Notes: generated by a model from the sequence alone, not told the origin. 64,000 nt of DNA from Mesorhizobium zhangyense (GCF_011045115.1 NZ_JAAKZG010000002.1:558001-622000), one strand, 5' to 3'; shown: positions 7,054-16,446, counted from the stretch's first letter. Translations and numbers: made by a program.

Positions 7054-8778
7054 ATGCGACGGCACTTACTGACATCTACGACCGCCATTGTCCTCTTGTT
7101 CGGCGCAGGCAATGCCTATGCCGGCATGGACGAGGCCAAGACCTTCCTGGACAAGGAAATCGGCGATCTCTCGTCGCTTTCGCGCGCCGACCAGGAAAAG
7201 GAAATGCAGTGGTTCGTTGACGCTGCCAAGCCTTTTGCCGGCATGGAGATCAAGGTCGTCTCCGAAACCATCACCACCCATTCTTACGAATCCGAAGTGC
7301 TGGCTCCGGCCTTCTCGGCCATCACCGGCATCAAGGTGACGCACGACCTGATCCAGGAAGGCGATGTCGTCGAGAAGATCCAGACGCAGATGCAGACCGG
7401 CCAAAACCTCTATGACGGCTGGGTCAACGACTCCGACCTGATCGGCACGCACTGGCGCTATCAGCAGGTGCGCAACCTGACCGACTTCATGGCCAATGAA
7501 GGCAAGGATGTCACCAATCCAGGCCTCGATCTTGCCGACTTCATCGGCACATCCTTCACCACAGCACCCGACAAGAAGCTCTACCAGCTTCCCGACCAGC
7601 AGTTCGCCAACCTTTATTGGTTCCGCTACGACTGGTTCAACGACGAGAAGAACAAGGCTGACTTCAAGGCCAAATATGGCTACGACCTCGGCGTGCCGGT
7701 CAACTGGTCGGCCTATGAGGACATCGCCGAATTCTTCACCGGCCGTGACGTCGACGGCAAGAAGGTCTTCGGCCACATGGACTACGGCAAGAAAGACCCG
7801 TCGCTCGGCTGGCGGTTCACCGACGCCTGGCTGTCCATGGCCGGCAACGGCGACAAGGGTATTCCGAACGGCCTGCCGGTCGACGAATGGGGCATCAAGG
7901 TCGACGAAAACTCGCGCCCGGTCGGCTCCTGCGTCGCCCGCGGCGGCGACACCAATGGCCCGGCGGCTGTCTATTCGATCCAGAAATATCTCGACTGGCT
8001 GAAGGCCTATGCACCGGCCGAAGCCCAGGGCATGACCTTCTCGGAATCCGGCCCTGTGCCGGCGCAGGGCAACATCGCCCAGCAGATATTCTGGTACACC
8101 GCCTTCACCGCCGACATGGTCAAGCCCGGCCTGCCGGTGATGAACGAGGACGGCACGCCGAAATGGCGCATGGCTCCGAGCCCGCATGGCGTCTACTGGA
8201 AGGACGGCATGAAGCTCGGCTACCAGGACGTCGGTTCCTGGACGCTGATGAAGTCGACGCCTGACGACCGCGCCAAGGCCGCATGGCTCTACGCGCAGTT
8301 CGTTACCTCCAAGACCGTGGACGTGAAGAAGGCCCATGTCGGCCTCACCTTCATCCGCGAGAGCACCATCCAGGACAAGAGCTTCACCGAACGCGCTCCG
8401 CAACTCGGCGGCCTGATCGAGTTCTATCGTTCGCCGGCACGCGTCCAGTGGTCGCCGACGGGCACCAACGTGCCGGACTATCCGAAGCTGGCGCAGCTCT
8501 GGTGGCAGGCGATCGGCGACGCTTCGTCGGGCGCAAAGACGGCGCAGGAAGCCATGGACTCGCTTTGCGGCGAGCAGGAAAAGGTGATGGAGCGCCTCGA
8601 ACGCGCAGGCGTTCAGGGCGATATCGGACCCAAGATGGCCGAGGAGCACGATCTCGACTTCTGGAACAAGGATGCCGTTTCCAAGGGCAACCTCGCGCCG
8701 CAGCTCAAGATCGAAAACGAGAAGGAAAAGCCCCAGACCATCAACTACGACGAACTGGTCAAGAGCTGGCAGAAGTAA
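7054..8778 (+). CDS. glpV: Periplasmic substrate-binding protein GlpV of the glycerol-type ABC transporter
   Basis: 574 residues, longer than usual CUT1 binding proteins, as expected for this family. A signal peptide MRRHLLTSTTAIVLLFGAG with a likely cleavage after NAYA is followed by a large bacterial solute-binding protein fold (ITGIKVTHDLIQEGDVVEKI near 93; DGWVNDSDLIG; FANLYWFRYDWF). Start ATG 7054 follows ggagg (7043-7047); upstream in-frame ATGs lack a signal peptide. It would capture glycerol or a related polyol and deliver it to GlpPQ. Last gene of the operon; a palindromic repeat follows it. No glpD or glpK lies nearby. Confidence 0.85.
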   Translation: MRRHLLTSTTAIVLLFGAGNAYAGMDEAKTFLDKEIGDLSSLSRADQEKEMQWFVDAAKPFAGMEIKVVSETITTHSYESEVLAPAFSAITGIKVTHDLIQEGDVVEKIQTQMQTGQNLYDGWVNDSDLIGTHWRYQQVRNLTDFMANEGKDVTNPGLDLADFIGTSFTTAPDKKLYQLPDQQFANLYWFRYDWFNDEKNKADFKAKYGYDLGVPVNWSAYEDIAEFFTGRDVDGKKVFGHMDYGKKDPSLGWRFTDAWLSMAGNGDKGIPNGLPVDEWGIKVDENSRPVGSCVARGGDTNGPAAVYSIQKYLDWLKAYAPAEAQGMTFSESGPVPAQGNIAQQIFWYTAFTADMVKPGLPVMNEDGTPKWRMAPSPHGVYWKDGMKLGYQDVGSWTLMKSTPDDRAKAAWLYAQFVTSKTVDVKKAHVGLTFIRESTIQDKSFTERAPQLGGLIEFYRSPARVQWSPTGTNVPDYPKLAQLWWQAIGDASSGAKTAQEAMDSLCGEQEKVMERLERAGVQGDIGPKMAEEHDLDFWNKDAVSKGNLAPQLKIENEKEKPQTINYDELVKSWQK

Positions 8779-8804
8779 GGACTGAAGCTCCAACGCTCAC
8801 GCCT

Positions 8805-8833
8805 CCTTCTCCCCGTTCTTCACGGGGAGAAGG
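8805..8833. repeat. Palindromic intergenic repeat ('ccttctcccc' type) behind glpV
   Basis: Perfect 10-bp arms (ccttctcccc 8805-8814, ggggagaagg 8824-8833) around gttcttcac. This palindrome is a familiar dispersed intergenic repeat of rhizobial genomes. It may help end transcription between the convergent glpV and the aminotransferase gene, though no T-run follows. Confidence 0.6.
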
Positions 8834-8907
8834 TAAGGGTGAGGGGCTGTTTACACTGAGATATGAAACGAGGCGGCTTCGGTCGCCTCTCTTTCTTTGA
8901 GAAGAAC

Positions 8908-10020
8908 TTACCCGTTTCGCGCTGCCGCCAGCGCCTTCGGCAGTTCTTCCGCAAACACATCAAGTTCATGGTCCAAGCCGACGCTGACCCTGATGCAGCG
9001 GTTCAGCACAGGCGCCATCGGCTTGCGGATGAAGATGTCGCGGGCGAGAAGGTTCTGCATGACGCGCAGGGCGAAATCCGCATCTGCCTTGCAATCGATA
9101 GTCACGAAATTGGTCGCGGAAGCTATCGGCGCCAGCCCGTTGTCGCGGGCGATAATGGAAATCCGCTCGCGCCCCGCCGCGACTTTGCCCGCAACCGACT
9201 TAAGATAATCCTGATCGGCAAGTGCCGCCACGCCGGCGATCTGGGCCATGCGGCTGACCCCGTAATGATCGCGGATCTTTTCGAAATCGGAAATGATTTC
9301 TTCCTCGCCGACGGCATAGCCGCAGCGCAGGCCGGCAAGGCCGTAAGCCTTGGAGAATGTGCGCATTCTCAGAACGTTGGGGCGCGACACGTCGATCGGC
9401 GGCAGTGCCGAAGCCGGACCGGTCTCGCCATAGGCCTCGTCGAGGATGAGCATCGTCGTTTCAGGCAATGCCTCGATGAAGCGCTCGATTTCGGCAGCCT
9501 CCCACCACGTCCCCATCGGGTTGTCGGGATTGGAGAGGTAAACCATTGGCGCTTTTTCGCGGCGCACTGCTTCCAGCAGGCCATCGAGGCTTTCGCGATC
9601 GTTCTCGTAAGGCACGGTCACCAGACGCCCGCCGCTGGCCGCGACATGGAAGTTGAAGGTCGGGTAAGCGCCAAGCGAGGTGACTACGGCATCACCCACC
9701 GAGATGTAGAGCCGCACGACGATGTTGAGCAGCCCGTCAATGCCCTGGCCGACGACGACATTCTTCTGCTCGACGCCGAGATGCTTTGCCAGCGCGACCT
9801 TCAGATCGTGATTGTCGGGATCGCAATACATCCACATGTCCGGCGCGGCCTCGTCCATCGCCGCGATGACGCTGGGTGCGGGACCAAAACTGCTTTCATT
9901 GGCGCCGATGCGGGCACGGAAATTGCGCCCGCTGGCGCGCTGCTGCGCCTCCGGTCCGACGAATGGAACGGTGGAGGGCAGGGCGGCAATGAGCGGGGTG
10001 AGCGGCGGGCGTTTCGGCAT
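8908..10020 (-). CDS. PLP-dependent aminotransferase, histidinol-phosphate aminotransferase-like
   Basis: 370-residue fold-type I class I/II aminotransferase. Visible landmarks are RIGANESSFGPAPSV at the N-terminus, YCDPDNHDLKVALAKHL, GQGIDGLL, LSNPDNPMGTW, LDEAYGE and the PLP-lysine motif TFSKAYGLAGLRCGY. These match the HisC-like subgroup, but there are no his genes nearby and rhizobia carry several HisC paralogues, so the substrate is open. It is a single gene convergent with glpV and lies downstream of the RND pump on the same strand, separated by a terminator. Confidence 0.8.
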   Translation of the reverse strand: MPKRPPLTPLIAALPSTVPFVGPEAQQRASGRNFRARIGANESSFGPAPSVIAAMDEAAPDMWMYCDPDNHDLKVALAKHLGVEQKNVVVGQGIDGLLNIVVRLYISVGDAVVTSLGAYPTFNFHVAASGGRLVTVPYENDRESLDGLLEAVRREKAPMVYLSNPDNPMGTWWEAAEIERFIEALPETTMLILDEAYGETGPASALPPIDVSRPNVLRMRTFSKAYGLAGLRCGYAVGEEEIISDFEKIRDHYGVSRMAQIAGVAALADQDYLKSVAGKVAAGRERISIIARDNGLAPIASATNFVTIDCKADADFALRVMQNLLARDIFIRKPMAPVLNRCIRVSVGLDHELDVFAEELPKALAAARNG

Positions 10021-10126
10021 GGCGATACTCTTGAATTTCAGGCGTCAATCCGAGCAATTCCAGGAAAAGTGTGTAGCGGTTTTCCGTCCGGAATTGCGTC
10101 TAAAAAGATATTTGCCGCCACATAGC

Positions 10127-10155
10127 AAAAATCCGCGGACTTGCCGCGGATTTTT
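10127..10155. terminator. Intrinsic terminator after the RND permease gene
   Basis: Arms aaaaatccgcgg (10127-10138) and ccgcggattttt (10144-10155) with a 5-base loop and A/T tracts on both sides. It lies 26 bp beyond the RND gene stop on the minus strand and separates the pump from the aminotransferase. Confidence 0.85.
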
Positions 10156-10180
10156 TATTGGGCCTGCCTGTGCCTATTGA

Positions 10181-13100
10181 TCAGGCGTGCGGCACCGGTT
10201 CGGCGGCGGGGGCGTGTTCCAGGCCGTCGCGGTGAACGACGTCCTTCGCCGACAGGAAGGTGTAGAACATCGGCACCACGAACAGGGTGAAGGTCGTGCC
10301 GATGAGGATGCCGGAGAAGATCACCAGGCCCATCGAGTAGCGTGCGGCAGCACCCGCGCCTGCGGCGAGGATCAGCGGCACGACGCCGAGTGCCATGGCG
10401 GCCGTGGTCATCAGGATCGGGCGCAGGCGCACCTTGGCCGAGGCGATGATCGCAGCACTACGCGACAGCCCATGCTCTTCCCGCTGCTGGTTGGCAAACT
10501 CCACCAGCAGGATGCCGTGCTTGGTTATCAGGCCGATCAGCGTGATCAGTCCGACCTGCGTGTAGATGTTCAGCGTGCCAAGCCCGAGATTGAGCGGGAT
10601 GATGGCGCCGAAGATCGACAGCGGCACCGACATCATGATGATCAGCGGATCGCGGAAACTCTCGAACTGCGCCGCCAGAACCAGATAGATCACGACGACG
10701 GCCAGCGCGAAGGCGATGATGATCGTGCTGCCTTGCTCCTTCTCGAGGCGGGACTGGCCGGAATAGTCGGTGAAGAAGCCGGTCGGCAGCAGCGGCCGGG
10801 CGATATCCTCGATCGTCTGCAGGCCCGTGCCCGTCGTAACGCCGGGCACCGGCAGCGCCGAAATCGTCGCCGAGTTCAACTGGTTGAACTGATCGATCGA
10901 TGACGGGGAGGCGTTGGTCGTGATCTTCACCACCGCCGAAAGCGGCACCATCTCGCCCGACATGCTGCGAATGTAGAACTCGCCGAGCTTTTCGGGATTG
11001 TTGCGGTACTTGTCCGGCACCTGCGGGATGATGTCGTAGCTGTTGGAATCGCGGTCGAACTGGGCGATCTTCGCGCCGCCGACAAGCAGGCCGAGCGTCG
11101 TGCCGATATCGCTGATCGGCACATTGAGTGCCGCCGCCCGGTCACGGTCGACGGTAACGGTCACCTGCGGTGCGTCGAAGTTCAGCGAGTTCTGGACGAC
11201 GATGAAGCGGCCGGATGCTTGCGCCTTCTGCTTGATCTGTTCGGCGATCTCGTAGACCTGGCTCGGATCGCCGGTCGACTGGATCACCATCGAGATCGGC
11301 AGGCCGCCGCCAGCGCCCGGAAGCGACGGCGGTGCAAAGACGAGCGCTTCGACACCAGCCACCTTCGTCAGGCGATTCTGGATATCGGCCTTGATCTCGT
11401 TCTGCGACCGGTCTCGGTCGGCCCAGTCCTTCAGGCCCCAGATGGAGAAGGCGCTGTTGGTGGCGCCGCCAAGACCGACGATCGAGAAGTTCACCCGCAC
11501 TTCGGGCAGATCCTTGGTCAGGTCGCGGATTTGGTCGGTGTAGAGGCTGGTGTATTCCGTCGTCGCATAGCGCGGTGCGGTGACGAGCGAGAACAGCGCG
11601 CCTGAATCCTCTTCCGGCGCCAGTTCGCTGGATGTCTTCATGAACATGAAGCCGGTTACAGCGACCAGTGCGATGACGATCATCAAGGTCACCGGACGGT
11701 ATTTCAGCGAACCGGAAACCAGCCGCTCGTAGCGATTGGCGATGTTTTCGAACGTTCCGTCAACCCAACCCTGGAAACGGCTGTGGCCCGGTTTCAGGAT
11801 GCGCGCCGCCATCATCGGCGTGATAGTGACGGCAACGAAGCCGGAAATAACCACAGCGCCCGCAAGCGTGACCGCGAATTCGCGGAACAGCGAGCCGGTC
11901 AGGCCGCCGGTGAAGGCGAGCGGCGCGAACACGGCGGCAAGCGTGATGGTCATGGCGACCACCGGCGAGAAAATCTCGCGCATGCCTTTGAATGCCGCGT
12001 CCATGGGCGACAGGCCTTCTTCCATGTGCCGGTGGATGTTTTCCACAACGACGATGGCGTCATCGACCACGAGGCCGATGGCGAGAACCATGGCCAGGAG
12101 AGACAGAAGGTTGATGGAATAGCCCATTGCCAGAAGGATGGCGCACACGCCGATCAGCGAGAGCGGAATGGTGACCACCGGCATCAGCACGGAGCGGAAC
12201 GAGCCGAGGAAGAGCAGGATGACGACGATGACGATGAGAACCGCTTCGCCGATGGTCTTGAACACTTCCTCGATCGAGGCGCTGATGGTCTGGGTGGCAT
12301 CGTAGACCATCGTGACGGTCATGCCCTGCGGCAGGCTCGCCTGAAGTGCCGGCAGTTCCTTGGTGACGGCTGCCGCCGTGTCGAGCGGATTTGCCGCCGG
12401 CGTCGGGAAGATGCCGATGAAGGTGCCGGGCTTGCCATCGAAATTGACGACGGTGTCGGTGCTTTCCGCGCCCAGTTCAACGTCGGCAACGTCACGCAGA
12501 CGCACCACGCTGCTGCTATCAGAACGCAGGGGCAGGGCGCCGAAGGCCTCCGGCGTCTGCAGCGTCGACTTCATGGTGATCGAATAGGCGACGTACTCGT
12601 TCTTGGTCTTGCCGGGCGCGGCAAGGAAGTTCGAGGAGTTGACGGCGCTCAGCACTTCCGCAGCCGTCAGTCCGCGTGCGGCCAGCTTGATCGGGTCGAT
12701 CCAGATGCGCATCGAATAGTTCGCCGCGCCCAGAACCTGCACTTCGGCAACGCCCTGGATGGTCGAAACGCGGGGGCGGATAACGCGCTCGATGTATTCG
12801 GTGAGCTGTTCCGATGTCATGTTCGGGTTCTGCAGCGCCAGATACATGATGGCGAACTGCTGGCCGGTTCCCTTGACGATCGTCGGGTCTTCGGCAGCTG
12901 ACGGAAGCTGGCTCTTGACCTGCTGGACCTTGGACATGACCTCGGTGAGCGCCACGTCAGGGTTGGAACCGAGCTTCATCTGCACGGTTACGACGCTGGC
13001 CGAGGGGCGGCTCTGCGAGGTGACGTAATCGATGTTTTCCGTCGTCGAGACGGCAGAAGCGATCGGCGCGGTGATGAAGCCCTGGATGAGATCGGCGCTG

Positions 13101-13261
13101 GCGCCAGCATAGGGCGTCGTGATGGTGATCACGGTTTCCTCGACCTCCGGATACTCGCGCACCGAGAGGTTGAAGATGCCCTGGAAGCCGAGCAGCAGGA
13201 TCATGAAGGCAACCACCGTCGACAGGACGGGGCGGCGGATGAAGATGTCTGAGAAGCTCAT
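10181..13261 (-). CDS. RND (HAE-1 family) multidrug efflux permease
   Basis: 1026 residues, full length for an AcrB/MexB/MexF-type pump: N-terminal helix (FIRRPVLSTVVAFMILLLG), two large periplasmic porter loops and twelve membrane helices. The proton-relay residues are visible: the aspartate pair in GLVVDDAIVVVENIHRH of helix 4 and the lysine in LIGLITKHGILLVEF of helix 10. It forms a trimer that exports drugs or other amphiphiles with the adaptor encoded just upstream (4-bp overlap). No outer-membrane TolC-type gene is adjacent, so it probably uses a shared OMF. Substrates cannot be predicted. Confidence 0.9.
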   Translation of the reverse strand: MSFSDIFIRRPVLSTVVAFMILLLGFQGIFNLSVREYPEVEETVITITTPYAGASADLIQGFITAPIASAVSTTENIDYVTSQSRPSASVVTVQMKLGSNPDVALTEVMSKVQQVKSQLPSAAEDPTIVKGTGQQFAIMYLALQNPNMTSEQLTEYIERVIRPRVSTIQGVAEVQVLGAANYSMRIWIDPIKLAARGLTAAEVLSAVNSSNFLAAPGKTKNEYVAYSITMKSTLQTPEAFGALPLRSDSSSVVRLRDVADVELGAESTDTVVNFDGKPGTFIGIFPTPAANPLDTAAAVTKELPALQASLPQGMTVTMVYDATQTISASIEEVFKTIGEAVLIVIVVILLFLGSFRSVLMPVVTIPLSLIGVCAILLAMGYSINLLSLLAMVLAIGLVVDDAIVVVENIHRHMEEGLSPMDAAFKGMREIFSPVVAMTITLAAVFAPLAFTGGLTGSLFREFAVTLAGAVVISGFVAVTITPMMAARILKPGHSRFQGWVDGTFENIANRYERLVSGSLKYRPVTLMIVIALVAVTGFMFMKTSSELAPEEDSGALFSLVTAPRYATTEYTSLYTDQIRDLTKDLPEVRVNFSIVGLGGATNSAFSIWGLKDWADRDRSQNEIKADIQNRLTKVAGVEALVFAPPSLPGAGGGLPISMVIQSTGDPSQVYEIAEQIKQKAQASGRFIVVQNSLNFDAPQVTVTVDRDRAAALNVPISDIGTTLGLLVGGAKIAQFDRDSNSYDIIPQVPDKYRNNPEKLGEFYIRSMSGEMVPLSAVVKITTNASPSSIDQFNQLNSATISALPVPGVTTGTGLQTIEDIARPLLPTGFFTDYSGQSRLEKEQGSTIIIAFALAVVVIYLVLAAQFESFRDPLIIMMSVPLSIFGAIIPLNLGLGTLNIYTQVGLITLIGLITKHGILLVEFANQQREEHGLSRSAAIIASAKVRLRPILMTTAAMALGVVPLILAAGAGAAARYSMGLVIFSGILIGTTFTLFVVPMFYTFLSAKDVVHRDGLEHAPAAEPVPHA

Positions 13262-14463
13262 TTTGCGGCCGGCTGAGGTTGCGCCGGATTGGCGGGGTTG
13301 ATCGTATTGTCGATCGTCACGGGCGTGCCGTTCGAAAGACGGTTCTGGCCGGCGGTCACGATCTGGTCGCCGGCGGCGATGCCGTCGAGAATCTCGACGA
13401 GGCCATTGGAACGCCGGCCCGTCTTGATGAAGACCTGATGAACCTCAAGAGCCTCGGTGGTCTCGGCTTCTGCCGCGGGTTTGGCCGCGTCGGTTGCTGC
13501 CGCGTCATCGGCTTTTGCCGGCTTTGCAGCCTCTGCCGGGGCATCTGCCTTCTTGGCGGGACGCACGACATAGACATAGTCGCCATAAAGGCTCGCAATC
13601 ACCGATGTCTGCGCAATTGCCAGGACATCCTTTTCCTCAGGCAGAACAACCTGCGCCTGAATGAATTGGCCGGGGCTGAGCTTGCCTTCGGGATTGGTGA
13701 TCTCGGCGCGGACAGCGACCAGACGCGAGGTCGGGTCGACCTTGGGTTCGATGCCGGTGATCGTGCCTTTGAAAGGCATATCGTCCGAATTGACGCCGAA
13801 CTTGACGGGCTCGCCGATCTTCAGCAGATCCAGCTGCTGTTCGGGGATCGAGAAATCCGCACGCATGGTCTGAAGATCCTGGATCGTCGCGACGATCGTT
13901 CCCGGCGCGAGATACTGTCCGATATCGATCTTGGGGATGCCCATCGTGCCGGCAAATGGCGCCCGCAATTGCTTCTGGTCTACCACGGCCTGGAGCTTGG
14001 CGACCTGCGAAGCCGAGGCCTCTGCGGCGGCGCGGGCAGAATCGACATTGACGTCCGTGCCGACACCGCGCTTCTGCAACTCGGCGGCGCGATTGAGCGT
14101 CACCTTGTCGAGCGCTGCTTGAGTCTTGCCAGCTGCAAGATCAGCCTGCTGGACGGCATCATCGAGCTGAATGAGGACTGCGCCGGCCTTGGTCTGCTCG
14201 TTGGCCTTGAACAGGATTTCCTTGATGATGCCGGCGGCTTCCACGGTCAGGTCTACGCCTTGCGAGGCGTTGACGGTGCCGATGGCCTCTATGCCGGGCG
14301 TCCAGTCGATCGGTTCCACCGTCGAGGAGGAGACGGTGACCTTGGCAACCGGCATATTGGCGAAAAACTGCTGGATCGCGTGATCCCGGAAAAGATTCCA
14401 ACCGACGATGCCGCCGCAGACCAGCACAAGGAGTATGAATGCAATAATGAAGCGCTTGATCAT
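13258..14463 (-). CDS. RND efflux periplasmic adaptor (membrane fusion protein)
   Basis: 401 residues. A single N-terminal helix (IIAFILLVLVCGGIVGWNLF) anchors it in the inner membrane; then come the barrel-sandwich/lipoyl domain (GTVNASQGVDLTVEAAGIIK), an alpha-helical hairpin of about 70 residues, the beta-barrel and membrane-proximal domains. The C-terminal region has an unusually Ala/Lys/Asp-rich low-complexity insert (about residues 300-345, PAKKADAPAEAAKPAKADD) before the last beta-structure. ATG 14463 is chosen because it puts the helix at the N-terminus; an in-frame TTG lies at 14517. It overlaps the RND gene by 4 bp. Confidence 0.85.
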   Translation of the reverse strand: MIKRFIIAFILLVLVCGGIVGWNLFRDHAIQQFFANMPVAKVTVSSSTVEPIDWTPGIEAIGTVNASQGVDLTVEAAGIIKEILFKANEQTKAGAVLIQLDDAVQQADLAAGKTQAALDKVTLNRAAELQKRGVGTDVNVDSARAAAEASASQVAKLQAVVDQKQLRAPFAGTMGIPKIDIGQYLAPGTIVATIQDLQTMRADFSIPEQQLDLLKIGEPVKFGVNSDDMPFKGTITGIEPKVDPTSRLVAVRAEITNPEGKLSPGQFIQAQVVLPEEKDVLAIAQTSVIASLYGDYVYVVRPAKKADAPAEAAKPAKADDAAATDAAKPAAEAETTEALEVHQVFIKTGRRSNGLVEILDGIAAGDQIVTAGQNRLSNGTPVTIDNTINPANPAQPQPAAK

Positions 14464-14558
14464 GGATGGCACCAGGCGTGAGATGAGCGTGACGTTTAAA
14501 AATTCCGTTTCAACCAACGCGCTAAACCAAAATGCGAAGTTTGAAAACTGCGGGCTGT

Positions 14559-14587
14559 TTACTGTACCGTCTGGACGGTATTGTCAA
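14559..14587 (-). promoter_or_regulatory. Candidate promoter of the RND efflux operon
   Basis: Read on the minus strand, TTGACA (14587-14582) is followed 15 bp later by TACAGT or 17 bp later by CAGTAA as the -10 region. The palindrome at 14565-14580 lies in the spacer. It is about 95 bp upstream of the adaptor ATG. Confidence 0.5.
14565..14580. promoter_or_regulatory. TetR-family operator between the repressor gene and the efflux operon
   Basis: Perfect 7-bp inverted repeat TACCGTC-TG-GACGGTA. It is 42 bp upstream of the tetR ATG and sits between the -35 and -10 of the divergent efflux promoter. Repressors of this family bind such short palindromes and block RNA polymerase, so autoregulation plus efflux repression is expected. 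Confidence 0.7.
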
Positions 14588-14622
14588 TTGCGTTATATGG
14601 ACCCTCGGAGAGGATTTCCCAG

Positions 14623-15171
14623 ATGACGAACGGCAAAATGAATTCCCGACAAAAGATATTGGCTGCGGCCGCGGAGCTGGCAGGTGAAGTGGGGCCGGGC
14701 CATCTGTCGCTGGACGCGGTTGCGCAGCGTGCGGGGGTCTCAAAAGGCGGACTTCTCTACAATTTCCCCAGCAAGGCCAAGCTGCTCGAAGCTCTGGTGG
14801 AGCAGCATCTGAGCGAGTTCAATGCCGCCCTGGAGGCGAAGGAAAAGCAGTGGGAGGGGCGGCCCAACAGTCTGGGGGCTGCCTATCTTGAACTTTTCGT
14901 GACCGACCTGGAACAGCGCCAGCCGCCGCCGTCGGGCTTGCTCGCAGCGATGGCGGAGGATCCCGGTTTCCTGACGCCGATAAAGCGCTTCAATCGCACG
15001 TTGCTCGACCGGCTCAAGGCAAGCTCAAGAAATGAAGCCAACGCGCTGATCCTCTTTCTTGCACTCGAAGGGATGAGAAGCCTCAGGCTTTTCGATATCG
15101 ATGTCTTGTCGCCCGTCGAGCAAGACGCAGTGATTGCGTCGTTGGGGGCAACTTTGGAGAAGGGCGATTGA
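14623..15171 (+). CDS. TetR/AcrR-family transcriptional repressor of the RND pump
   Basis: 182 residues. The N-terminal HTH is clear: SRQKILAAAAELAGEVG, LSLDAVAQRAGVSKGGLLYN, FPSKAKLLEALV. The C-terminal half is a helical ligand-binding domain (TetR_C-type). ATG 14623 is preceded by ggagagga (14607-14614) at 8 bp. The gene is divergent from the adaptor-RND operon with a palindromic operator between them, the usual arrangement of local efflux repressors. The effector is unknown. Confidence 0.85.
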   Translation: MTNGKMNSRQKILAAAAELAGEVGPGHLSLDAVAQRAGVSKGGLLYNFPSKAKLLEALVEQHLSEFNAALEAKEKQWEGRPNSLGAAYLELFVTDLEQRQPPPSGLLAAMAEDPGFLTPIKRFNRTLLDRLKASSRNEANALILFLALEGMRSLRLFDIDVLSPVEQDAVIASLGATLEKGD

Positions 15172-15483
15172 TTTGGGGGCAGGGCTGACACCGCATGCCC
15201 GAACATAAAAGAATGCGGAGGGCCAAACGCCCGCTGTCGTCGTCCTTCATCGTTTTCTGATTATCCGCCGACATTGCAGCCCAGACCGCCTTGATCTCGT
15301 CGTCCGAGCGCATGGTCGTCATGGTTTCATCGCTATAGAACAGCTTCATCATCATTTCATAGGAAATGACGAGCGATGCTGAAAAGGCACGGCTAAACGG
15401 GCTCGCTATCTGCGGCAAGCAGTGGCTCTACCGCCTGACAACGATCAACGCGTCAGTATGTCAGGCGCTAAAGGCAGATTGGC
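15172..15483. other. Gap between tetR and the recombinase gene
   Basis: 312 bp without a convincing gene. A minus-strand frame here could encode a short peptide with the segment SDDEIKAVWAAMSADNQKTM, but it lacks a ribosome site and a recognisable family, so it is treated as a possible gene remnant next to the recombinase. Confidence 0.4.
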
Positions 15484-16446
15484 CTATTTCCCTGCGGCCT
15501 TGGTCTTGCGCGGACGAAGGCGATCACGGTCGAGTACGACCACGCAGGAATCCAGATCGTTCGTCGCGAGATGCGCATAACGCATTGTCATCTGCAGGGT
15601 CTGGTGACCAAGCCACATTTGTACGCGGCGGATATCGATACCGCCCTGCACGAGGCGCGACGCGCATGTGTGGCGCAGGATATGCGGCACGACCTGTGTG
15701 TCGGTTCCGAGGCCGACTTCCGCCTTCGCATCATTCCATATGGCGCGGTAGCGAACGCCGGTAAGCATGGAGAAGGGGCCTTTCAGGCCCTCGGCGCTGA
15801 CGTTGACCGATTCTTCGGCGCGGATGGTCATGGGGATGGTGCGGCTGCGTCCGGATTTGGTGATCCAGAAGCTTACCCGGTGTTCCTGGATGTCGTTCCA
15901 GATCAGGCCGAGGGCTTCGCCCAGGCGGCAGCCGCTGTCGACCAGAAACAGGCTGAGCCGGTAGCTGTCTTCGCAGCGTGCCTTGATGGCGCCGAACAAG
16001 CGATCTTCCTCGTCGTGTTCGAGGAAGCGGATGCGTCCAGCCCGCTCTTTCTGCCGCCGAAACTCCGGCAGGCTGTGGATATCCCCCATCTGACTCGCCT
16101 TTCGCAGCAATTTGCTGAGCGCAGCCATCTTCCTGTTGATGGTTGCGTTGCTGTTGCCACGCTCGCGTAGCTTGCCGACAAGGTCATCGAGAGTGCTTTG
16201 GTCGAAGGTGCTGAAGCGCTCCCCGAGCAAAATCTCATTCAACTCGCCTATGAAGAAGGTGACGTTGTATTTGTGGTTTCCGTCTTCCCACAGAATATTT
16301 TTGTATTTTTCGAAAAGCTCGGCGAGCGAAAAGGTGCTCACGACATTGAAAGGATTGGCATTAAAGGTCGGACTCCCTCCATAACTCGTCGAATACGAGA
16401 CGACATGGCTGGAGAATTCGCTTTTCGCGCTTTCCTGTGTGCTCAC
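15484..16446 (-). CDS. Tyrosine recombinase / phage-type integrase (orphan)
   Basis: 320 residues. An N-terminal SAM-like core-binding domain (about 40-130) is followed by the catalytic domain with a complete active-site set: Arg in DSGCRLGEALGL, a beta-hairpin Lys in WITKSGRSR, His-x-x-Arg in HILRHTCASRL, the second His in MWLGHQTLQM and the nucleophile in MRYAHLA. It therefore looks active. No excisionase, relaxase or phage genes are nearby. The closest tRNA, Ser(GCT), is 1.5 kb away beyond a porin gene, and no second copy of its 3' end is seen, so an island boundary is not demonstrable. Confidence 0.85.
   Translation of the reverse strand: MSTQESAKSEFSSHVVSYSTSYGGSPTFNANPFNVVSTFSLAELFEKYKNILWEDGNHKYNVTFFIGELNEILLGERFSTFDQSTLDDLVGKLRERGNSNATINRKMAALSKLLRKASQMGDIHSLPEFRRQKERAGRIRFLEHDEEDRLFGAIKARCEDSYRLSLFLVDSGCRLGEALGLIWNDIQEHRVSFWITKSGRSRTIPMTIRAEESVNVSAEGLKGPFSMLTGVRYRAIWNDAKAEVGLGTDTQVVPHILRHTCASRLVQGGIDIRRVQMWLGHQTLQMTMRYAHLATNDLDSCVVVLDRDRLRPRKTKAAGK

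Noticed and set aside
11783-12901. Long plus-strand frame (about 370 codons) opposite the RND gene
   Set aside because: His/Arg/Asp-rich composition typical of antisense frames in high-GC coding DNA; the RND gene on the other strand has full family support.
15083-15355. Minus-strand frame with SDDEIKAVWAAMSADNQKTM
   Set aside because: It runs into the tetR gene on the other strand, has no ribosome site before the ATG cluster at 15355 and no recognised family. Kept only as a possible remnant.
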